Shown here piece by piece: positions 50,303 through 60,800 of a stretch of 64,000 bases of DNA. The first letter of the stretch is position 1. Every line of letters begins with the position of its first letter. The notes beneath the pieces were generated by a model that saw only the letters and a list, made by a program, of their open reading frames with translations, did no database searches and was not told the DNA's origin. The position numbers and the translations under genes were made by a program. The DNA is from Entomortierella parvispora (taxonomy: Eukaryota > Mortierellomycota > Mortierellomycetes > Mortierellales > Mortierellaceae), in assembly GCA_963573315.1 (NCBI GenBank), contig OY752143.1, positions 2,418,001 through 2,482,000 of the forward strand, in the 5' to 3' direction.

Positions 50303-51123
50303 TATCGAGAAAGGAGGAATTCAATAAAGCGTCTTCTTCCTGCCTTGAATACAATAATTAGGAGACTCCACCCTTTTTCAGAACACAGAAAAAAAAGGTT
50401 ACAGGAGAGGCTAGAGCTTTTATGACCATGTTCTTTTTTGTTTTATTTCGCGAAGAAAGGGAAAGGGAAGGGAAAAAATTGATAATTTACAAAGTGGCGG
50501 GGGGGGATCTGCAACGCAAGTGGAAAAAGCAAAAGAGATAGGAACAAGCAAGGAGGAGGCTTTTTTTTTTTTTGTTTTTGTTTTTTTGTATATGATATGT
50601 GTGTGCGTGTGTGGTGTGGTAGTTGATTTTGTTTGAAGGGAATGAGGTTGTCTGGGGGGATATTTTTTGGTGAAAAAAAAGGATATGAACATGTAGACAA
50701 TGAGAGAGACAGAGAGAACGGGTAAATGGAAATGAAATGAAAAGGGAAGAGAGAAAAAAAAAAGCTGCAAAAGCAGAAAGAGAACTGAGAGTAGCTGCAG
50801 GACACCACCAACTAAATTACACACGACGGGCTGGGGCCATGTGCAGAAATGTTGCAGAGGAGGTGATGGAGGAAGGGAAAGGGTATCGAGCGGAAGTGGG
50901 AGAGAAAAACTGAAAGAAGGCAGAAAACCCTCGTTTCTCGTCCCTCCCCTTGGGTCCATGGCCCAACTCCGTGGTGGGGCAGAGAGACTGAGACACTTCA
51001 TGCATTTGCAAGTGGGTATCCGTGAAAAATATAACAAAAAAAAAAAAAAAAAAGAATCGCGACCCCCTTGCGGATCGCCCTCAACTCTTTGAAAATGACG
51101 GCGGGGGTGCGCTGTTGCTGTGC
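50303..51123. other. Convergent 3' gap with A-tracts
   Basis: These 821 bp lie between two converging stop codons. AATAAA at 50322-50327 fits the poly(A) signal of the RAD60-like gene. The rest is purine-rich with T- and A-runs (50562-50587, 51035-51054). No gene or RNA was recognised. Confidence 0.55.
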
Positions 51124-53958
51124 TTACTGGCGCCCATCGTCCGTCGTTACCATGCCGGCGGCGGTCTTTCGCCCAACGGCCACGTGACAGACCTGGTAAC
51201 TCTTGAGAGTACGCGTCTCCTGCTGAGCGCGTTCCAAGAGTTCATCAAACTCGCAGCCAGACAACATGGCCTGTCGCATCAACCAGGGTCGAACTGTCAG
51301 TGCAAAACGCCAACAGAGAAGTTCAGCCGTCAGACCGATACGACCCCCATGGATTCCCACGGGCATGTTGACGCTCGACCTATGAGAGACCTCCATCCCA
51401 GGCATGGTCTTGAGGATCCCTGCAAGATTCAAGGCCAATGAGGTATCGATTCCTAGCTTGTCGAATCCAATCAACGTCCAGTAACTGGGCCAACAGCTAT
51501 CCATGCCCGAGTCACGCAATCGCAAGTCCAACTCGACTAATTCCATATAGCCATCCACTTTGAGTACCCGGACGAGTTCTCTCAAAAAGGCAAGGTACTT
51601 TGTCTTGTTGACATTGGGCAAGAATCGTCGAACATGGATATAATCGACTGAATTCGAGACAAAAGGCACTTTGAGCGAATTGTCATCCAGATTGTAAAAG
51701 AACAGGTTGTCGAGATCAAAGGAAGGGGTTGACTCTCGCACTGGAGGCAGAGATGAGATTTGGCTGACATTGATCGCGTGGATGGCTGATTGAGGGTGGG
51801 CTAGAGCCATCTCGGTGGCCCACTGAGAGTTTCCGCAACCGACAGACAAGATGACCAGGGACCGTTCGTTGTGCTTGGAGTGGGTGGCGGTGGGTATCGT
51901 TGAGGGAATGGCCTGGGGGGCGGAGCGCGGTGGTGGGTCAATACTGGCCATGGAATCGATTGAAGAGGACACCAATGGCATGTCCAAGTCATCATCGTGG
52001 TGGGCATGGTGCTGGTGGTTATGGCTATGGTTATGGCTGTGGTGGTGGTGTGGATTGTGGAGCTTGGGAAGGCGCTCCATCTCGACCGCGATTTCGGCCA
52101 CGCTCTGATCCTGCTCACCGGAGGGCACGCGCGGGGAAAAGTCGAGCGGGGCAGAGTAGTTCTGGCCCTTGAAGAGGGCACGGGTGATGTGCTGCTCGAT
52201 GGTGTAGCTGTGGACAAAGACGAGGGAAAAAAAAAAAAAAAAGAAAAAATCCAGGGTCAGTGAGTTTCACATTCAAGCGGGATGGATCAATTAAACCAGC
52301 CAGTCCCGTGCGCCCCTCCCTTTCCTTCCTTCCTTTCTTTCTGACTGTTGAAATGAAATGAATTAAAAATGCACGCGCGTGCGCGCGCGCGTGGCGCACC
52401 TCCGTGTGACCAGTCTCCTGCCACCCAGCCAATCTGTCCCTCTGTCCGCAAAATAATTGTTGCGCGGCCCACTCAGCTCGCCACCCACGCCCAACAGGTC
52501 AATCTGAACGACCCTGCCAGCCAGCCAGCGCTGCCCGGTGTCAGGCTCGTTTTTTTGTCCGCCTGGCCCCTTCCCACTCGGATCTACCCCGCACCCCCGG
52601 CGCAACCAGTCGTCCGTAAGATGGATGGCAAAGCTTCTCTCTCTTTTTTTTTTTTTTTTTTTTTTTTCCCTCGTCTCTAGCTCAATTGTTTGTTCCAGTT
52701 TCACCTGAATCCACCACGCGTCTTGTGTCTGCGTTGTTGTTTGGGTAGTTGACTGTTGAGGGTGGCTGTAGCGTGTTCTGTTTGTTGTATTGTATTGAAT
52801 CATTTGTGTGGTCGTGGGTGTGGTTGAAGAGTTTTTTTTTTGCTGTGTGAGAAAAAAATAATAAAAAACATCAGAGTGAACTTGCCTGTCCATAGTGTCC
52901 CATGGTCCACCATCGTGCTCCAGACCTTCTGGAATATCGTCAGACCAATCTTGCTCCCCAGACCATCGTCCTTGGTTGCCCCATTCCGAGACTGGGAGCC
53001 ATGGCACGTCCAAGGTTGACGGGATAGAATCCAAGCTCAAATGGTGTTCCATTGGCGGCCGATGATGAAGGTCGTGCTGATGACGCTGCTGTTCTTGGAG
53101 CTGCAATTGTTCTTGTTGTTGCTGACTGAGTAAATAGTAGGGTTGAGGCTGTTGCTGTTGTTGTTGATAATGTTGCTGCTGCTGCTGCTGCTCTATTTCT
53201 GGAGGATCATGGTGATCTTCTTGTTGCCTCTGTTCCTGACTGATCCGCGTGCAACCATCAATCGATGGTGTAGACGAACTTGAATTCGAGACTGAGGAGG
53301 GTGTGGACGATGCTTTGGAGGACGAGATGGACGAGAGCGTGGTCGGGGTAGGGAGCGCGTGTGGGGGAAGAAGGTTACGCTTCATAAACGTGGCCAGCTT
53401 TTGTTCTTGGATCGGGTGATAGTCCTGTATTGACGCGGCCACTGGACTCGTTGGTGCTTGCAGTGGAGGCGATCGAGAGTTACGGGGCGAAAGCGAATAA
53501 TTGGGAGGACCATGGTCTTTTCCTCCGTACCCCACAGGCGTGGTTGGCGTTGCCGCTGCGGTTAATCCAGGCGTTGTCGCGGCGGTGGTGGGAGTGGTAG
53601 AGAGCGAGTTGAGGTTGGAGCTTGGATTGGAATCAGAGAGATATTGGAATGTCTGCCAGGAACAGTGGGTCATGTCCAAGTTCTGGAGGTTCTGGAGGTT
53701 CTGGAGGTTCTGAAAGAGTTCAGTGTGGTTCAAGGTCCTTGGGGCCATGGTTCGTTTTCCTCGAAAAAAACCAATGGAGCCTCGCCGACCTGGCAGCACG
53801 GGCGCACCCTCGTCCGAGATGGGAAATATCTCTTTGCGTTCTGCATCTTTCATGTTGTGCCGGCGAGGGATGGTGGGTGGGAGAGAGATGGTAGACAGGT
53901 TGCGTAACTTGCCCTGGGCCAGTGGCTCTGTGGACGTGGAAGAAGGCAGGTTGCCCAT
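51124..53958 (-). CDS. SAM-dependent methyltransferase with probable N-myristoylation site and poly-Gln/His arms
   Basis: Two exons (52886-53958 and 51124-52207) give 718 residues. MGNLPSSTS fits the N-myristoylation consensus (Gly2, Ser6). Residues ~10-355 are disordered: an LQN-repeat (QNLQNLQNLQNL), Ser/Thr/Pro-rich stretches and Gln tracts. Exon 2 opens with YTIEQHITRALFKGQNYSAP, then a His-rich segment at ~395-410, then a class I methyltransferase fold: motif I ILSVGCGNSQWATEMA, the acidic-loop HAINVS, SVDYIHVRRFLPNVN and YLAFLRELVRVLKVDGYMEL. This is a common family in zygomycete-type fungi with unknown substrate. The intron has a GC donor (see separate entry). The frame stays open upstream of the ATG, but that sequence is simple CT-type repeat. 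Confidence 0.87.
52208..52885 (-). other. GC-AG intron of the methyltransferase gene
   Basis: Donor GACAG|GCAAGT is the textbook GC-donor consensus; acceptor is CCACAG|CTACAC. Only this pair gives the phase (AG|C) required to enter YTIEQH. The intron is 678 bp, long for this window, and its first ~520 bp stay open in the exon 1 frame. Confidence 0.75.
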
Positions 53959-54263
53959 TCGTGAGAACGAGCACAGGAAATGAATGGTGGTGGAAATGGG
54001 AAGGGTGGTGCGGAGGAGGAGGAGGAGGAGGAGGAGGAGGGTGAGGGCGCAATGAGGGGATGAACAACAGAAGAGGTAAGCACGCGAAGAGAGTGAATGA
54101 GAATGGGGGCGACGGTTGAGGTGAAGAGAAGGAGAAGGACGGGGCGAAGGGGGGGTGATGCTAAAGGAGGGGAAGGACAGAGAGAGAGAGAGAAAAGAGA
54201 GAGGAGGAGGAAAAAGAAGAAAAAGAAGAACGGGAACCGACCAATTGTAAAGATGTGGATGGA

Positions 54264-54311
<48 letters not shown>

Positions 54312-56904
54312 ATTCCCGAGGCAGAGAGAGAAAACGAGAAGGAGCGAGGGATATGAGGAGAAGGGAGCGAGAATGAGAGTGCGAGTGCAAAGAAGAAGGG
54401 TGGACAAGAGTGCGGTGCAGCGGGTGCAGGGAGTGGAGAAGAGAAGAAAAGAGAAGAAAAGAAGAGAGAAGAAGAGAAGAGAAGAGAGACAAGAGGAAAG
54501 GATGGGGGACTTTTTTTTTTTTTTTTTTTTTTTTTCTTGTGTCCAGAAGGTGCAGCAGATCTGTATCAAGAATGAAAAGAATGAAAAGAATGGACAAGAA
54601 GAAGAAGGGTTAGTGTGTCCGTTTGTTGTCCATTGTCAAGCAAGCAACATGTGGGGGGGCACACACACACTCTCTCTCTCTCTCCCTCTCCCTCTCTCTT
54701 CCCAACACTGTCACGAACACGACCCGTCGGTCCATGGAACCTTTTTTCTCGCTCCTTCTCTTCTCTCCACGAGACGAACCTTGAACTGACTACCTGGCGG
54801 ACTGACGACGGCCCCTGTTTGGCTGTTAATCTCGTGGTGGCAGTGGCAGTGGACGAGGACGAGGAGGGCGAGGTCAGGCTTTGTTTTCTGGGTGAACTTT
54901 GAGTTTTTTTACTTTGTGTTTGTGTGTACGGGTGTGTATGGTGTGTGGGTGTGTGGGTGTTTGTGTGTTTGTGCGTGTGTGTATATAAATGTCCTGCTGA
55001 TGTACTATTGTAGCTACAGATGAATGAAAGCGCAGAGATGGAGGAATGGATGGGAGGAGGAATGCAACAGAAAAAAAAGAAGAGACGCACAAGTCAACAA
55101 GACAGGAGAACAAAAGTGTCTTGTCTTCTACCATTGCCCAAAGGACGGCTCCGATGCTCTTGCTCTCCAACCTGCTCGTATTATATCTTTTTCGAGAACA
55201 GCAAGTCGAAATGAACTCTTCGGGCAAACCGCACGAGCAACCACAGCCTGTCCGTCCGAACTTTGCCTTCCCGTCGCCTTTGCCCTCTGCTACTACTGCT
55301 GTTCACAACCACAGCATCCATTGTTCACCGCCAGCAATAAAAAAAAAACGGAGGAGATGGGATTCAATTGCTTTCTTTATTGTTTACCTTGACCCGAACG
55401 TTGCAGTTGGTGTTGGTGTTGCTGTTGGGGGGAAACAGGAAAGAATCCCAGCCAAAAACAACACACCATCCACTTTTTTTTTTTTTTTTTGCTGACGGGA
55501 CACTTTACTTGCTGCGTTTTTCATACAACCCAAAAAAAGATAGACCTGACACGACGCAATTGAGCACCTTTGAAATCAAACACAACAACATGAGCCAAAG
55601 GGTTGCGGTGCAGGAGCCATGGCCAGTCTTTTTAAAATAAAGAAATAAAAAGCCCGTTCGTTCATCGTGTTCGTGCGCTTTTCCTCGAGAGCCTTCTTTT
55701 TTTTCCCCCCTCTCTACTGTATCTCTCTCTCTCGCTCTTTCTCTTCCTTGCCCTCCAATTTCACGCGTCTCCAATTTACAGTACAGGCGGCCTGATTGTA
55801 TCCTCCAACATGCAATGCAAGGCCTCCTGCTCCCACACATGCTTCCTAAAAAACAAGAGAGAAAAAAAACAAAAAGTGCATGACAAAGACAGAGGCTGCT
55901 GAGTAGACGAAGAACCGACATTTCGACGATAGGAACGACTTTGTGTTTTCGCTGCTGACCCTCATGCACACATACCTCACTTGTGTGCTCATGAGGATCA
56001 ATCAGAACGCGTAATGAAATACCGCCTCACAACGCCCAAGTCCATCGAGGCAAACAAACCTTTCAGAATTGAATGCACTGACTCTTTGGTGTGGAACCCT
56101 GACACGTTTTTTAATCTCCCCCCACCGATCTGGTCACGGTGAAAAGAAAACGGCTATTATTGCCTCCTCCCCTCCCCTCTTTCTCTTTTCGCGTTCTCCC
56201 CTCGCTCTGAATGCCACGCCCGTTCTTGTTTGAGAAGAAACGTAAAGGATAACACTGAACGAAAATGGCGCCCAACACCAAGCTCCCTAGTCTACTCCTA
56301 TTCAACCGCCACAGGAAACTAGTAAAAATAATTGAAGGAAACAAACATAAAAATCCAGGGAGGGTCCTGTCTCTTTTCAGGGCAGGTTCAATTGGATGTT
56401 TATGCAAAAAATATTGACCTTCTCCTGGCAGGGATTCTTCGGTGCATTCTGCTTACCCCATTCTTCAAGAAAAAAGGGCAAGCGCCACCTAAACACCAAA
56501 TCGAGTCTTTCTTTTTGTACAGAGGGGAGAGAATCAGAGATGGACTTTTTTTTTTTTGCCTACAAGAACACAAAAAAGGGGTAAAGTTGGGAAAACAATA
56601 GAAAAAGGAGAGGGACAGTTGAACGAGCGAACAGACCCATTTCTGCACCCTTGCTCACAACGCGACGACCGACGACACTCACCTGTCCTCTTCACTTTTT
56701 GTATCATCGTTTCTGGCTCGCGTCAGCTTACCCCGTGCGCTCAATTATTGGAGCGTCATAGACTTTGACTGGACCTTTTTGAGAGAGAGTCGGATAAAAA
56801 ACACGTCAGCGATCACAAAGTCGCGTTGGAAAGTGCCATGTTTGTGTTGTTTGAGCTTCGTGAAGCTCGAAGGGCTCGAAAAAAAGTCAAAACTCGATCG
56901 AAAT
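53959..56904. other. About 3 kb of low-complexity DNA upstream of the methyltransferase
   Basis: Content: GGA-rich tract (54015-54045), (GA)n at 54269-54306, T-run at 54511-54535, CA then CT dinucleotides (54661-54700), GT-rich stretch (54915-54983), T-run 55474-55490. The left part must hold the methyltransferase promoter and 5' UTR. From 55500 to 56900 the sequence is less repetitive, but I could not assemble a gene (one exon-like patch is described under findings). Confidence 0.55.
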
Positions 56905-56995
56905 CACGTGCAAATCTGTCACGTGTAACGATCACGTGACTTCTTGGATTGTTAATTTAAAACTGTTTTTCGAAATCTGATAAATGTCGTATAAA
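56905..56995 (+). promoter_or_regulatory. Three CACGTG E-boxes followed by a TATA box
   Basis: CACGTG occurs at 56905-56910, 56920-56925 and 56933-56938, and TATAAA at 56990-56995. The spacing looks like a compact promoter or the U3 part of a long terminal repeat. No convincing ORF starts downstream; the first ATG (57010) opens only 45 codons. Confidence 0.5.
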
Positions 56996-57253
56996 CGCGC
57001 TGCTTTGTTATGTACGGCTGTATTTACAAGAGTGCTTGGATCTTCAGGAGAATCGACGTATTCTGTCAAGCAAGGAGGGAAAGATATCGGCATCAGAAGA
57101 TGCCGATCCATCCTTGCGGACCAGGTCTACTTATAGAGGCTATCTGCTAAATCTACAAATCTACCAACTCATAGTCTGAGTCGTCGGTTGTCAGCGGGTC
57201 TGATGAACTGCTGACGTATCCGCTGACAAGACCGCTGACAGGCTCCCAATAGC

Positions 57254-57267
57254 TGTCAGCGTCTGCA

Positions 57268-57298
<31 letters not shown>

Positions 57299-57812
57299 CT
57301 TGTCAAAGATCCCTCGCGAGAGTGGAGTTTATTTTCTGTTATTTGTAAGTTGATCGAACAACGTGCATTTGCCCGCACTCGTTCAACCCAAGTGAAACGG
57401 ACTTAATAAGATGCTTTACATCGCACAGCCCGTCTATGACGGCCCATGCACCCTTGTATCACAAACCCGCGACCTCGTGGGTGGCGTCTCCTGCTTGCCT
57501 GGGCGAAGCTGGGTCCTGTCCTCCAAGTGGCCTTTCATGCTCATTCGTCAGTCTATTCTCCGAGATCCTTTTCCAAGAAGTATTTTATAACATCGTCCGC
57601 GGGTGTCCTCCTCGACACTTCTAAACTCTGCTGTCCATGTCCCGAAGGCAGGTTAATGGCCATCCTGGCCTTTTTGTCGTATCGATGGCGATCTGCTCAG
57701 GATGGGGTCTTGCTTGGGGTGGATGGATGGATGGATGGATAGCTCCAGGCGACGGATGCAGCCGGCGTGACTGCTTTTCCAAGAAGCTCGGAGAATCTAC
57801 AAAGGAAAGAGG
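57254..57812 (-). mobile_element. Truncated LINE copy (3' end) and adjoining sequence
   Basis: Positions 57254-57592 match the 3' end of the large LINE to its right (57813-58130) at roughly nine positions in ten by eye: same 19-bp junction, T-run (26 T here, i.e. poly(A) on the minus strand), same 3' UTR and the last codons KYFLEKDLGE plus stop. The match ends at about 57592. The part at 57593-57812 differs; next to the shared end it has a short frame (residues KKARMAINLPSGHGQQSLEV then ADDVI) and, further right, a (GGAT)n tract at about 57720-57740. It is either a divergent relative truncated at its 5' end or a chimera. Confidence 0.8.
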
Positions 57813-60800
57813 TGTCAGCGTCTGCATGAAATTTTTTTTTTTTCTTGTCAAAGGTCCCTCGCGAGAGTGGAGTTTATTATCTGTTAATTGTAAGTCGACC
57901 AAACGACACGCTTCTGCACAGCTCGTTCAACCCAAGGGAAACGGACGAAATAAGATGCTTGACATCGCACAACCCGTCTATGACGGCCCATGCACCCATG
58001 TATCACAAACCCGCGACCTCGTGGGTGGTGTCTCCTGCTTGCCTGAGCGAAGCTGGGTCCTGTCCTCCAAGTGGCCTTTCATGCTCATTCGTCACTTATT
58101 CTCCGAGATCCTTTTCCAAGAAATATTTTACTCCCCCTGTCCGCTCCATGACGTTCAGCGTCCGCTTGCCTTGGTATGCTTCCAGCACACTCTTGTCTGC
58201 GTCCTTCAAGTTGTCTTTCCTCCTTACCACAGCAAACCTGTCCCGGTTAAAGTTACCAAAGCCACTGCTGCTACGTCCGTGTCCTCCGGCACGGGTATCA
58301 GGGTTCTCAGGCCTGTTACGTTTGCTCACAGCAGTGACCCCAATAGACTTCTCCCAGTCCACAGTCTTTTTGCAGCGCGGGTTCCAGATCCCTTTCCGGC
58401 CATAGTCCTCGATGAGTGTAATAAATCTGTCCGCCATTAAGCTTGCAATCGCCGTGGTCGTTCCGAACAGTCGCTTGAACTTGTCTTTCAGAAATAATGG
58501 GGCCAGCCCATGGTACGCGTCCATTACTGTCCATTTCCGCTCACGGAGAGCGCCGTGATCTTGAACTTGGTTGTCCTCTCGGTCCAGGTCGTCGTCCAAC
58601 AGGTTTCGGCCCTTGATATTACTTGCTCCTCGGAATTCGTCCATCAGCATCGTCCAGAACGCGTCCATCGACTCCTCCACGAACGTCGGCTCCTCTTTCT
58701 TGAATTCTTCGCCTTGCTCCTCCGCTTTCTTCTTCTCACTCAGCCACCTCTTCTTCTCTCGCGTCCAAACTTTCTTTCCTAGGTCGGTCACCAGCGTCAT
58801 CGCCTCCTCCCAACCTTCGCACTGACTCTCCAACGTTTCTGGGCACCTCCAAATGTGGGTTGTATCTTCTTCGTTCGCTTCGCAGACTCGGCAGTAGTTG
58901 TCTTTATACAGATATGGCCTCCAATCCGCCATATACTTCAACGTGGGCAGCATCCCGTGCAGTTTTTTGATCCTGTGGGCTCTTTTCGTACAGTCCGAGG
59001 TGCTGGTAAACATACTCCTGGGCTTGTTGCGGTTGTGAACAATTGCAATTGTTGTCCGCCACTCGATTTCACGCCAGTCCTTTACCTCTGCCTTGGTTCT
59101 GTTTTGGTCCGCCCATTGGTGGTGCACTCGTGCCACAGATTGTTTTTTCAGCAATTGGCGCAGGTCATCTTCTACCAGCTTCCCTTTGAACATTGCGTGG
59201 CATTTCATATCTGTGTGCACCAGAGGATCCATATCCCAAGCGTCCTTGGTATGTCCCTCTTTTGCGATAATGTCTGCCATGTTGTTGCCTACGTTGTCTG
59301 CATGTCCCTTAACCCATTGCACCCGGATCTTTTCGCCCTGCCGGTTGTAGGCCTCCGCAATCGCTGCCCACCAGACTGCATAGGGCGAACGTAGTCTCTT
59401 CCTCTCTGTTGCTGTCTTTCTCCCGACCACAAGAGTCTTGAACTGCTTCACTACAGCCGTGTTGTCGATGAATACTGTCGCTTTGGTGTCTCTGGGGCAC
59501 ACCAAAATTGTCGCCAGCAGCCCAACCAGCTCAGCTTTTGTTGATGATGCGTATCCCATTACTTTTCCAGAGATGACGGCTTTGTGTCTCGTCTCTCCTG
59601 GCTTCTTTGTGACAACTCCAAAGGCCATGCTGACTGTCGTGTCACCGTGGTCCTTCATTGACCCGTCTGAATAAAATTCCAACTGCCCAAGTCCTTCCAA
59701 GTTGTTCCGGGCTTCGAGAGTTGCCGTCTCCGATTGTGCCGTTATCAGTAGCCCGTAGATGTCCTTGAACGTTTCTTTCCTGGGAAGAGGCCGCTCTCTT
59801 GGTGTTGATGTTCTGTCCAGTTCTTGTCTAGCGTCCTCTTTCAGTCTACTTGTGATGGTCCTGCCATCCGGATGTTGGTACCTCAGTCGAAGTTTAGCGG
59901 ATTTAGCTCTTCGTGCACGGAATATCGCTTCGACGTTCTTGAGGCGCTTGTTCCGCCGTTGCCGAGGTTCCTTCAGCCGTCGCTGTTCGGTTTTCCTGCG
60001 GGAGAGGGCTTTCCGGGTCCGTTCGAGATCCAGGGCTTTGATCTGTTTGGCCCTTGCCTGTTCTTGCCGCCGTGCCTGTACCCGCCGAGCTGCTTCTTGC
60101 TGTCTGATGTGTGTCTCTTGATCTCTGAGGTGTTTCGCTTCCATTTTGGCCAGGTCCTTTAATCTCTTAACTTCGGTTTTTTTCCATGCGTTATTCGCGT
60201 CGGTATCATCACTTCGGAATTGGTATTCTGCATCATCGCGTACTCGCAACCTCGGTCCACCTTGTCCTGGTTTGCCTTCGTATCGGTTTTTGAAGGCGGC
60301 TTCTCGGGCGGCTCTCTGTTTTAATGTCTCGATCAGCCGGGGTCGTATCTCTGTCCCTGCTCTACGGGCCCGGACCAGCTCAGATGATGGTGCCAACGGG
60401 ACAATTGGTGCTAGGATTTCCTCCACCTCTACTTCTGGCGGTGGTTGTTCCTCTTCTTCATTTCCTTCTTCGGCAGCCTCAATGTCTGATATTTCGCTGA
60501 GATAATCAACCTTCGACGTCTCCCTCTCCTCTTCATCAGTGAACGTTTCCTCAATAGCAGCTCGGCGGTCTTGGGTCCACTTGTCTACGAATTCGTCCGT
60601 GAATCTATACGTTGCACAGAAATTTTGAAGACCAAGAAACCATTGGGGTGAGATTTTGCTGACTCTTCTGCTTCCTACCATTTTACGCAGTTCTTTCCAA
60701 GAAATCAACTCAGTTCTATTGACTGATAATACTTGTTCGATAAAGTAGATCCCGAGGCCGTTGCACTCCTTCACAATGTCCTTGTCCAACCCATCTCCGC

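Noticed and set aside
52363-54597. 744-codon minus-strand frame beginning far upstream of the methyltransferase
   Set aside because: The extension before 53958 is CT-repeat low complexity and the part after 52886 is the GC-AG intron; only the middle is coding.
57190-57260. GTCAGC hexamers as a CRISPR-like array
   Set aside because: Units are only 6 bp, in both orientations and irregularly spaced; the genome is eukaryotic.
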